DNA from: Xestospongia bergquistia
Taxonomy: Eukaryota > Porifera > Demospongiae > Haplosclerida > Petrosiidae
Assembly: GCA_963965975.1 (NCBI GenBank)
Contig: OZ014420.1
Location: forward strand, 4,552,001-4,616,000
DNA length: 64,000 nt
Direction: 5' to 3'
The stretch's first letter is position 1. The number at the start of each line of letters is the position of its first letter. Shown here in pieces: positions 12,631 to 23,600 of the stretch. The position numbers and the translations under genes are program-made. The notes beneath the pieces are model-generated. The model worked only from the letters and a program-made list of their open reading frames with translations, was not told the DNA's origin and made no database searches.

Positions 12631-13005
12631 CATAGGATGTGTATATGTATATGTACATGTTAAAAGATTGAAAAGACAAAGAGATTAGGGTTATATAGGA
12701 TGTGTATGTGTATATGTACATGTTATAGGATTGATAAGACAAAAAGACAAAGAGATTAGGGTTACATAGAATGTGTATGTGTATATGTACATGTTATAGG
12801 ATTGACAAGACAAAGATATCAGGGTTACATAGGATGTGTATATGTACATGTTATAGGATTGACAAGACAAAGAGATCAAGGTTACATAGGACGTGTATAT
12901 GTACATGTTATAGGATTTACAAGACAATGAGATCAGGGTTACATAGGATGTGTATATGCACATGTTGTAGGATTGACAAGACAAGAGATTACGGTTGATA
13001 AGAGT
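12631..13005. repeat. 57-bp minisatellite, right part
   Basis: Continuation of the array interrupted at 10424: about six units with small length differences, ending in gataagagttttaggatatac, which also ends the partner array at 60345. Confidence 0.85.
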
Positions 13006-15041
13006 TTTAGGATATACATTTTGGGTCACAAACAGTCAGTATATTCAATGAAGTGGCTTTAATAATAAGATAATGGCTGCTAGAGAACAACTACAGCTTC
13101 AGACTACAAGTTGTTACAAGTCACAATGTTTGCGGTTTAAATAAGAAATCACCTAATTAATGCCAAATTAAGGGTCACCTACAAGAACACACTAACTACA
13201 TGTGCTGATTCCAGTACTTGGACATAAATTTTAACAACCTTGATGTTACACAATTGATACTATTAACACAACATACAACAATATGACACAATAACATTAC
13301 AAGGTTGAGCATGTTCTAAAGACTCTTTGACCCACAAGCTCATGTACTTAGCTACATGACAGCCCTAATTAGCTAGACAGTAGCTACAAGCTTATTATGT
13401 CAAGGGATGCAAGTTAAAAATCTGTCACAAGTTAACCATTATAAGCTTGGAGAATAGCTTAGTTTTCTCTAAAAATTACACAACTACTCCTCATTCTAGT
13501 AAAACTGTAGTCTGAATTACAAAAACTCCTTCAATGCATCAATCAGGCTCCCAGTTGAAAACACAGACGTCATGTTAGAAAAAAGTTTTCACAAAGTTAT
13601 GGCACTACTATTCTAGCTCTAATAATGAGTAACAGTGAAAGGCTCTCCATAACTGAAAAAATGGACTTTCATATTATATAATTATATGAATACATGGGCA
13701 TTACATGAAGTCAATCTCCAGAAAAAGCTATATGTTAGTACATATTATACACACAACTACAGCAACTTTGAAAAAAGGGACTTTCATATTATATAATTAT
13801 ATGAATGTAGTCACATTTATAGAAGACAATACATAATATATATATGATTGAATGTAATTCAGTAATTATTATTTAACTTTCTACTTCAAGACACTACATA
13901 ATGACTTCAATACAGCTATGTATACATAAATCTGGATCTGACAAAAGTTAGAAGAGGTTTCGTTAGTATTAGTATTTTTACTACAAGAGCTGGACTACCA
14001 AAAGCTAGCTACAAGAGACGCAGTCACATAACGTATAAAAGACGCAATACTATTTTTAAATACCCTAACTAGGAAAGGCTACCAATATTACTTTATAGTT
14101 ACAAGAGTTAAGAGGAAACCTTTACATATATCTACATTGTGTAAATTACTCTGACCGGAGTAGTCTTCTCTCTTACTGCTAAAAATCGGAGCCAGCATAT
14201 ATGGTTTTTTCATCGCTGTCTTGATCATAATTTCTGATCGTTGTAACATTTTCTGTTCGTAAAATGAGCAAGACTGGGCGAAATAGCTTGACTGGATCCG
14301 ACTAACTGTAGACACTAGCAGCAGCTTCTCGCTAGCACTGCCAAACGTCGTCTGTCTTCGTCTTGTTGAAATGAAGCGATTCAACAAGAGTATAGTATCT
14401 TTACGATTAAAAATTTGGGGCCACTAAGCTGTTTGTCAAACCGAGCATGCTCAGATTACGCAGCATGATAAGAAGATTACAGTAAATATTGTAAAATTAG
14501 ATAGTGAGCATTTAGTTTACTGAATGAGTCGCACGATAACATGATAATAATATGATAAAGATCTTAAGAAATAATTAATCGATATTGCAAAATTGAATGC
14601 ATTAAGACGCGTTCTCTATTATCTATAATCTTGTACTATGGCTTAGCTGCAGGTGGTCCAGGAGGATAGAGAGAATTGAAACAGAAAGAGATTGCATGAG
14701 TATAGTAGAGATAGTAAGGCTGTTAAGATGATGATTAAACCTCAGTTTTGATAGAAGACTATTCCATTCTACCTAAAGAAAATGTAAGTGCTTTCTGGCA
14801 GTCTCAGCATCGATTAGTATTGTATGATTATATATTGAAAATCCATTACGTAATTTAGAATTTATACACCATTAATGTCAGCTCTTCTTTAAAAAAGACA
14901 ATAAAACCACAAGAAGTTTATATAATTATGATTAACAAATGATCTGTTATATAAAGCATTATTGTAGCAATATATATTTTGAAGGAACATTAAAACTGTT
15001 GGTAAAAGATTTACTATCGTATTAATTTGAGTATTTAGACA
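13006..15041. repeat. Segmental duplication (SRCR locus), 3' flank, copy 1
   Basis: Co-linear with about 60340-62380. It holds no conserved ORF. A 99-codon minus-strand ORF at 14088-14387 is interrupted by a stop in the partner, so it is not supported. A TATA-like gtataaaagacgc occurs at about 14034 and is conserved in the partner. On the minus strand near 14640-14700 both copies keep a short Pro-rich reading (SLYPPxPPAA) ending in a stop, which could be an alternative terminal exon of the SRCR gene. The motif gactttcatattatataatt occurs twice (about 13665 and 13776). Confidence 0.7.
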
Positions 15042-16217
15042 TCACAGAGGAGGAGGATAGGTCCAAGAAGGATCATATGATTCCTTTGTCCTAAAACCAA
15101 GTTCTTTATTCTCTTTGTCTGTTGACAGAGTAGGAGGATAAAGTGCAGGATTGTAAGGAGGAGGGGCAGGTATTGTTGGATTAAAGAATGGAGGAGGCTC
15201 TTGAGCTGTGGTTGAAGGTGCTGGAGGTGTGTCTAGCCTTGCTAACGAGATGGGAGGATGGTTTGAAATAGTAGTTGAGCTAGGATGATCTGATGGTGTC
15301 TAAATTCGACAGACATTACGGAATGGATTTCTGACGTTACAGAATGGGTTTCTCACATTACGGAATGGGTTCTCAGGTAAATTAATCTTTCCTTTTTTAT
15401 GTTGGTCTCTAATAAACAGTACTACAACAACAACAATAATCACAAATCCAATAACACTTCCAATTGTAGCCCCAACAATAGTTCCAGTACAGTCAATTGT
15501 GTCTAGAAAATATTTTGTAATAATATCAATTAAAAAAAAACTTACAAAAACAAGATCTAATGGTGTTACTACTAGCAGTAGTACTAGCTGAATCTGCAGG
15601 GTTAAAGAAAAGATGACTATTAAATTATCAAATTAGATGGTAAGCTAGTACTATTAAAGTGTAACATGTTGCTATACCAACAGTGACTATATAATATATT
15701 GTCACTATGGCAATAATGACTATTTAATGTATTGTCAATATGGCAAGAGTGACTATATAATATATTGTTACTATGGCAACAGTGACTCTATAATGTATTG
15801 TCTTTATAGGTTAACTGTATTAAAACATCTACTTACAACAGGTAATGGTGACATCTTCATTATGTCCACAGTTATGATCCTCACTGCCAGGACACCTCTG
15901 ACATGTTGTTAGACAACTATCTCCAGAATCACAATCTAGATCATTCAACCAAGAAGTATTCCCTCGTCTATGAAAAGTATGGAGATAAGAACTGATCAAA
16001 TAGTATGTTACTCACATAGACAGATGCTCATATCGACAATAGGTATTATAACCTAATTGTTTACATGTTGCTATAGCTTCATATGATCCAAAAGAGTCAT
16101 CACAAACTGTTCCCCATTGTCCATTACAATACACCTCTATCACTCCTTCGTTGACATAGTTGCCTCCAGTGAGATGTACCATACCATTATATGGGTTGTT
16201 CCAAATATGAGTAGAAT
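15042..16217 (-). pseudogene. SRCR receptor gene, 3' fragment, copy 1
   Basis: Minus-strand exons 16217-16016, 15967-15837, 15593-15546 and 15502-15042 join in frame. The first two make one SRCR domain: GQWGTVCDDSFGS, CKQLGYNT, WLNDLDCDSGDSC, then HNEDVTITC. A short Ser/Thr stalk exon follows, then a transmembrane helix (GSVIGFVIIVVVVVLFI) and a cytoplasmic tail with three NPF motifs (NPFRNV type). In the tail an in-frame TAG at 15300-15302 replaces the Trp codon of the partner copy. It cuts off a Pro-rich end containing PPPY that would otherwise run to 15042. The 5' part is also missing: homology to the partner stops at 16378 inside the preceding SRCR exon. SRCR domains are extracellular ligand-binding modules of scavenger and immune-type receptors. 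Could be expressed as a short-tailed protein if another start exists, but a relic is more likely. Confidence 0.8.
15660..15810. repeat. Short tandem repeat in SRCR intron
   Basis: About four imperfect units of roughly 36 bp of the type gtgactatataatatattg followed by ttactatggcaaca. The same intron in the partner (about 63000-63115) has a shorter version. Confidence 0.7.
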
Positions 16218-16378
16218 CTGTAAGGAAGTTAAACATCCATCCATAATTATGACAGTCTATTCATTCCCTATCCATCAATCATTGCATCCATCCAGCTGTT
16301 GATTAATCCATCATCCATCCATATGTCAGTCCATATATCATTCTAAAACTTATAGCATGTCACAGAGATATCATTATT
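16218..16378. repeat. End of SRCR duplication, truncated upstream exon
   Basis: Contains the ccatcc-rich intron and the start of the previous SRCR exon (minus-strand NNDISVTC). Similarity to 63400-63560 ends abruptly at about 16378, marking the duplication breakpoint. Confidence 0.7.
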
Positions 16379-17122
16379 AACAATTTGTGGAGTATACCTT
16401 TGTAATTGAAGTATCAAAATTAATGGCAATGAATGCAGATCTTGTTTTACTGTTGTTTGAGTTTCTTTGTTGCATTTATTTTGGTAATGGAACTGATTAT
16501 ATTAGACTAGTTTGGAAATGCATTTTTCACCTTGGACATAATACCCCATCTTTTCAGATAACATCACTTTTTGGAATGAATTTTTGATTGTATCTTCTAT
16601 GTTAGCTCCGTACATGATATATACAATGTATTATCAACACATTAATAGTACTGTTTATGTCATACCTGTACAGCTACTTGTAGATCTGATTGGTTACTTT
16701 CAGAAGATCTGGACAATTTAGACATTTAACTGTATTATGTTAAATATACATTTTATGTACATTATGTGTTCTTAGTAGTAGTAGTTATTATAGTTCTTAC
16801 TAGTAGTAGTTATAATAATTTGTGTGCACTGATGTCACTTATGATTAAATTGATCAAAGCACTAAATATTGACTGTAAATACCTCTCTTCAATTTGAAGA
16901 AATTGAGTAAGAAACTCATGAGCATCTTCCTGATCACCTGTAGACCAGTATGGAATGAATTCTATAAAATATGTAATTTGCTTCATATTAGTTTGTCAAT
17001 TACTGTTCAGTTGATTGTATATCTCTGTTGGCTGTATCATCTTAGCCCCCTCCTGCATGCAGAGATTTTTGTATCAAGCATATTCAGTATAATGTAGCTA
17101 ACAGTACATTTATATCATTATG
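16379..17122. other. Unassigned stretch between SRCR fragment and hAT element
   Basis: Two small ORFs (16387-16587 and 16894-17097) resemble nothing recognised and have no splice-consistent partners. Short repeats of cttagtagtagtagttata type occur near 16770-16815. Confidence 0.4.
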
Positions 17123-20100
17123 CAGTGGCTGATCCAGAAATTCCCAAGGGGGGGTGGAGTTAAAGTAAAACTCTGAAACTCCATGAGAAAAAATTACATG
17201 TAGCACTACACTTTTGATCATGCACTGCAGCAGTCAAGTTTATATTACTGTTAACTTCAAACATGATCATGTATTTACACTTGAGTTGACAATGACTTGT
17301 GAAAATTTAACTGCATGCATGACTGCTTGATTGTTGGAGCCTAGGACTTCAGTATACTTCAGGTTACTACATGTGTTTGTGCAGCTGTGACTAAGTGTCC
17401 TCAGTTCATGTCATTGTGTCATGGGAAAGTGGAAAAAGAAAAGCAGCAATGGTACTAAAGACATCAGGTCTTTATTTACCAGTCAAGCTCAACATCAGTA
17501 CAAGGTGTAATAATAATAGTTATGAATTGATTATTATAGTCAATGATCTTCACAGGCCCATGATTCAGAGTTGCACTCATCTCAGTCTACTATTAATAAT
17601 GACTTATCTAGTACTAGTAACTCACTCTCACAAGAGTTTCCACATGACAGTTTACAAGATGAAGATATCAGTATTGGTACCAGTATACCTCAGAGTCCCC
17701 AGCAACATAGGAATACAGGAGACAATACATCCCAAATTCCCCAACAAGATACCAGTGAGGATGATCTTGGTACACCTATGATCACGGGTGATAATGATGT
17801 CATTACTGCATCAGGATCAGGAATGGCACAATGTTCCAACTCATGTGAGGAAAATTCGAGCAGTGTAATTGTTCCACCTTGCCACAATCATTCATTAAAT
17901 CTAATAGAGGTAGCAATTAAAAAAACCAGAGTGCTAACAGAGTCTGAAAAGTACAAACTTCTTACTACATCACCGAATGAAAAAATTCCACACAATCAAA
18001 CCTCAAGCTTGGATTACAGATATTTTCCTTATAAAAGGGGTAGTCAACAGCGAAAGATATCCTTTCAAAGGAAATGGTTGGAACAGCACACATGGCTTTT
18101 CTATGGTGGATGTGTGGAGAAAGGAGGTTGGTGCTTACCGTGCATAATTTTCTTAACAGATAGTGAGAAGGTACAGTTCAAGAGTTTTGTTAACACCCCT
18201 TTTGTCAATTACAACAAATCCACCGAGATTCTTGCTAGACACTGCAAAAATGTTTATCACTTGCGTGCAGTTCAGAGATCGTACACCTTCAAAGCTAGCT
18301 ATTCCAATCCAGAAATCAGAATTGACAGTAGACTCACAGATACTAATCATAAAAATTTTTTGTTCAATTCTGAAATTTTACCTGTCTTAGTAGAAGCAGT
18401 TTTAACTTGTGCCAGGCAGAAAGTGGCCCTGCAAGGACATAAACAAGACAAGATAGACTTCTCCAAGCCTCCATGTTTCAATGAAGGTAATTTCATAGCT
18501 ATTTTAAGACTGCTTGCCAAAACAAACAGCACTTTGCAGGCGCATCTAGTTTCTGGTCCAAAAAATGCAAAGTATATTAGCAAAACAATCCAAAATGAGA
18601 TCCTAGAAATAGCTGCCACACAAATTCGTCAATTTTATCGAGATTGCTTGATGATTTGTCCTCATTTTTCACTGATAGCAGATGAAGTAACTTCTCATGG
18701 TAAAGAGATCTTATCAGTTTGCTTACGCTTTCTGGAAGTTAGGACTAACACTGAATTTGTTGCCAAGAAACACGAGGTCCTCTTGGATTTTCACTTCTTA
18801 GAAAGAATCACAGGGGAAAAGATAGCTGAGGGTATCCTAAAGGTACTTGAATGTCATGAAATCGATGTAACAAAATGTCGTGGGCAAGCATATGACACTA
18901 CAGCCTCTATGAGTTCTTCAAGATCAGGTGTACAAGCCCATATTCAGAAATTGGCTCCTGATGCGATTTACCAAGGATGCGTATTACATAGCTTAAACCT
19001 TGTAATATGCAACTCCTCGAAAATTTCATCTATTAGAAATATGATAGACAGCTGCCATCAAGCATTTTTGTTCTTTGATAACTCCCCAAAGCGCCAACGA
19101 TTTCTTGAAATGGTAATCAAATGTTTTTGTCCTAATCATGCAAAGAAAGTTAAAATAAATGGCCTATGCAAAACCAGATGGATTGAACGACATACCACTT
19201 TTACAGCTATTTTTGAATTGTATCCATATCTTGTTCAAACTTGGAATGAAATATGCCATCCAAGTGATGAGGAACAGTTATATCCAGAAGGTAATCATTG
19301 GAACTGGGATTCTGAGTCTCGCAGTTATGCAAATGGACTTCGACACACTTTCTGTAAATTTGAGCACATATTCGTCTTCTTGATTGCAAAAGAACTTTTG
19401 GAACCAATTCGTCCAATTGCTGAATGCCTTCAAGGAAGACTACAGGAAGTTTACTTTGGCTTTAAAAAGGTTGATGAAGTAAAAGAGGCCTACAAGAGAA
19501 TGAGGGAACATGTATCTACTCAGCACAATTCTGTTTACTCTAAAGCTCTCAAGCTGGCAGATGACATAGGGAGTAATGAGGACATGCCACGCATACTGAA
19601 GGGAAGACAAACAATGAGATCAAATCCTGATGTTACATCTCCAAAGGATTACTGGAAAGTAACAGTTACAATTCCCTTCCTTGACTCAATTGTTTCTGAG
19701 TTAGAGTGTAGATTTGCACCAGAAAAACAGGCACATTATGAGCTTTGCTCCTTAATTCCTGAAATCATCACTAAAAAGGATGAAAGTGATATTAGTGACG
19801 CAGCTAATCTCCTAGCTTCAAAATGGACCCATCTGATGCCATCATCAGATAACTTTGAAAGTGAACTTAGACGATGGAAAGTACACTGTGAAAGTATCAG
19901 AGAACCAAGATCAGTAACGAGTCTACTTAAATTAGATGCTGATTCCATTTTTTATCCAAATGTCAGGGAGCTTTTATGTATCCTGGCAGTTCTTCCAATA
20001 GGTAGTACAGAAGCAGAAAGATCATTTTCATGTTTAAGACAGATTCACACATGGTTGCGAACAACAATGACTTCTGACAGACTTGGCAATTTAGGTGTAA

Positions 20101-20306
20101 TAGGGATGCAAGGATTTAATTATGAAATAAGTATAGAAAAATGTTGTGAACAATTTAAATTAAGAAACCCTAGAAAAATGACTTGTGATTCAGTTCTTTT
20201 CAATTGATTAATTATTGGCTTTATTAAAATTATTTATATTAAGTAATTCATGGGAAAAGGGGGGTGGAAATCCACCCTTACCACCCCCCCCCCTGGATCA
20301 GCCCTT
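17123..20306 (+). mobile_element. hAT-type DNA transposon, apparently complete
   Basis: Terminal inverted repeats CAGTGGCTGATCCAG (17123) and CTGGATCAGCCCTTG (ending 20306) match at 13 of 15 positions. Next to each end is a G- or C-rich tract with ggtgga/tccacc motifs. The five bases TTATG flank both sides; hAT elements usually make 8-bp duplications, so the exact target site is uncertain. Inside is one uninterrupted transposase frame. The right end lies 313 bases before the start codon of the ROCO gene at 20620. Confidence 0.88.
17421..20207 (+). CDS. hAT transposase (DUF4371 / ZMYM-like)
   Basis: Two exons, 17421-17504 and 17556-20207, split by a 51-bp GT-AG intron, give 911 residues from an ATG (MGKWKKKSSNG). 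The short basic, FxSQ-containing start is typical of DUF4371 transposases. Then come a low-complexity Ser/Thr region, a TTF-type zinc-finger region (GGWCLPC around residue 218, with later Cys and His), a DUF4371/RNase-H-like core with an acidic residue in ADEVTSHGKE (about 404), and a C-terminal hAT dimerisation region (GSTEAERSFSCLRQIHTWLR, near 843). Domesticated relatives include the 52-kDa repressor of inhibitor of protein kinase-like and ZMYM proteins. The enzyme would cut and paste its own element. No stop or frameshift is seen, so it may be recently active. The second exon alone has no early ATG, which supports the upstream exon. A domesticated host gene is less likely given the inverted repeats on either side. 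Confidence 0.9.
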
Positions 20307-20619
20307 GTTATGATATTGACAATAACAATTCATACTGCATTCTTCATGTTTATTTATATATTCTTGTAGGAGAAGAATATGAAGGATTGCCTGAAGACTT
20401 CCATTTGCAAAGCAAGTGTTTCCTAGATTTGTTAATCCTAAGGGAAGACTTGAGTCCATCATAGCTCTCAGTAATCCAAAGTGAACACAACATCATGTGC
20501 ATTATGTTTTATTACTGTTTATTATTCATTAAAATGTCATATAATAATTAATTGAAAAGACACGTCCACTATGAATATTAAGTGTTTGTTCCTGTGGTGC
20601 TATCTTCAACAGAGCGGAA
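20307..20619. other. Upstream region of ROCO copy B
   Basis: Presumed promoter of copy B, bounded on the left by the hAT element. A possible orphan exon starts after ttcttgtag at about 20370 and reads EEYEGLPEDFHLQSKCFLDL to a stop at 20462-20464; it could be the last exon of a gene interrupted by the transposon, or chance. No clear TATA box. Confidence 0.35.
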
Positions 20620-23600
20620 ATGGAAGACGTAAAGCGGCTAGCTGAAAATTTAGGAGCCTTGCTTTCGACTGATCCATCAGAGGAACAGAAGAGAAATTTT
20701 GATCGTTACATTCACTATGCTTCGGACAAGCAATGTCTAGAGAAAGTAATCAACTATCCAATACAGAGATATAATGGTAGGACTTTAGTACATATTGCCG
20801 CTGACAAAGGTCTACCTGAATACTTAGAAGTGTTGTTAGATAATGGAGGTCAGATCTCTGATAGTAATCTCATGTGATTACCTTCTTATACAACATGTAC
20901 AGGGGATCCGAACAAGAAGTCATCATTGCCTGATCTTTGTCAAGTGAGGACAATTTTCACTCCAATTATTGTTCTGATACTGGCTTTTTCTCATTTTTAG
21001 ACTCCTCTTCATTTAGCTGCCTTTGAAGGATATGCTCGTTGTAGTGAAATACTTATAACGCATGGTGCTCAGATTAAAATTAAAAACACTAATAGAGTGA
21101 GACCTATAGACTTGGCAAGAGGAAAAGTAAACTGTTGGAAAGTCTTCATGCATGCTATTGGTAAGGAATTAATTCACTTCTGTTAGTAAATCTAATATCC
21201 ACTCATCCATTTTAGCAAAAGTAGAAGAGCCAGAAAGAAATAAAGAACAACTTCAACATGTAATGGGTAAGCAATACTATATCTCTCCTTTTCTAATACA
21301 TTTTGATCATTTTAGAATTACATGCACTTCTCAACCAAGATACCACTGACTTGGATATCTTTGTCAATAAGTACTCTGCTCTTACTCCAATGGAGAAAGA
21401 TTTAGGTACTCGCTGGACAGATTGGGATCAGCAGACCTTGTTAAATCGGTAAATGCACACGAATATTATGTATATGTAAATATTTGTTTTTCCTAATAGT
21501 GCTGTAGGTAAACAACTGGTTGCTGTAGTTAATTTTTTATTAGAACAATCACATAATCAACCACTCAGCAACCTTGGTAATGGAGACACCCCCCTCATTG
21601 CTGCCTGTCGTCATGGTAATGTAGAGATGGCAGATCTCCTCCTGATGCACTCACCTCAGCTAGTGTTTGTTTGCAACAAACAAAATGGTCTCTCTCCTCT
21701 TCATGTGAGTTGTTCCCGTGGTGACAAAGGCATGGTCCAACGAATATTAGATGCTATACAAGACCTTTATGAAAAGTATAGTTATAAACAAGATTTGAAC
21801 CAGGCAGACAAGATTGGACGCACTCCACTGTTTAATGCCTGCTATCACGGTCAACTTGAGGTAGTGAAAGAGCTACTTAAGTTTAGAGGCAAACATCATG
21901 ATAAAATTGATCTTAATGCTGAGACAGAGACAAGAAGAACTCCACTTCATGCAGCTATTGCAGCTCCAAAGTTTGCTAAAGAGCTTGTTGAGTTGTTGTT
22001 ACATGAGTGTGAACTCAAGGTAAATGTTGAAGCCAAGCCTTCTAGTCGAGCTCAAAAATGTCTTCAAAAAATCATTGAGCAAAAAAGACCTATAATGACT
22101 ATATCTACACAGGACTCAAAGAGGTCCCTGGAAGAAGAGTGTGAAGATAGAATTGTCTCACCTCCACTTTCAGACACCCCAATCTCTGTTAATTCAAATA
22201 TTTCCGATGATCTTGATACAGAGATTGGCATCACAAAACCATTTGATACAGAGTCTACTGTTATGCCTTTGACTCCTTGTGTCACATCTCCTCATAGTAA
22301 CACATCTCTTCGTAGCACAGGTAATCAATCACCCTTTCATACAAAGCTTATTAATACATCCTATTTCTTCTACAGCTGTAGCTATGAGCGTCTATCAGTC
22401 TCCCAAAGGATTACTAGAGGTTTTAGATAAAAAACCACAAGATTCTATTGCATTTAGTGACATTCTTATCACTCCTTTGGCTGAGGCGTGTGTGTTTCGT
22501 AAGAAGGAAATCATTGAGATGTTAATAAATCATGGTGCTATGGACAAGAATGGTTTGGCATGCCAGATATTAGACCTTGTTCAAAGACCTAATTTCATTC
22601 ATCTCATCTTGTCCAAACTATGCCAGTTAAAGCATGATACCTTTGATAATGATCAATATAGCGAGTTATGTGACACACCCTCAATGTCATTATGTCAGCT
22701 ACATTGGAATGAAAAACACTTGCGAGCAATAGATGGAAAATGGTTGACTCCAACATCACCATTTTATTCTTTTGACCTCGATCAAATGCATAGCCTTATG
22801 TGTCAACCCATTACATTCACCCAAGTGGATTACACGAATATTGTTAGTGTCTTCCTGCAGAAGAACAACCTAAAAACAGTCCCTCTAGGGCTCTTTAATT
22901 TGCCTAATGTACAGACCATTAATATATCTTATAATAAGCTTCAGTATTTACCTGAAAAGTCTGACATAGATTTCAGAAATTTATCTTCCAAGGGTTCTGA
23001 GACTACTGATGGTCTTTGGAAGTGTTGTGGACTTCTCTTTTTGTCATTATCTCATAACAAGTTGACTTACCTTCCATCGTGTCTATGGCTTCTACCATCT
23101 CTACAAAAACTCAATGCTGACACTAACAATTTAAAATGTTTAAAATCTAAAGATCCCTTGGTAACTAAGGACCTCAGCCCTTCACTGACAGAAATTAATT
23201 TATCACACAATAAACTAGATGGTTTAGATGACTTTGAAATTCTTTTTTGCCTTCCTAACATCACTAAACTAAATCTTTCTCACAATTTACTTATAAGTCT
23301 TCCTCCTACTACTTGGCAATGTGAGTCTATACAAGAGTTGGATGTTAGCAACAACCAACTAACTGTTCTGCCATGCTGTGAAGGAGATGAGTTGTGTGAA
23401 GCCAATGGAAGTGTAGCCTCTGATGTTTTTATGATGGCTAGCCCACTAAATAACACTCGAGCTACCTTACAAGGAGACCTTGATCATCAATTTAGTTTGT
23501 ATTCATACAACTCTAAACATAAAAGTGCTACTAAAATGACAGACAAGTTTCGTATACCACAAGTTGATGATAAGCTGGAACAAGAGCTACCAGATGCCAG

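Noticed and set aside
12691-13029. Long minus-strand ORF with repeated CQSYNMYIYTSYVTLISLS
   Set aside because: Encoded by the 57-bp minisatellite, whose length is a multiple of three, so both strands stay open by chance. The same applies to 10268-10504 and 59945-60376.
14088-14387. 99-codon minus-strand ORF in the SRCR flank
   Set aside because: The duplicated copy near 61430-61690 has an in-frame stop and indels, so the frame is not maintained.
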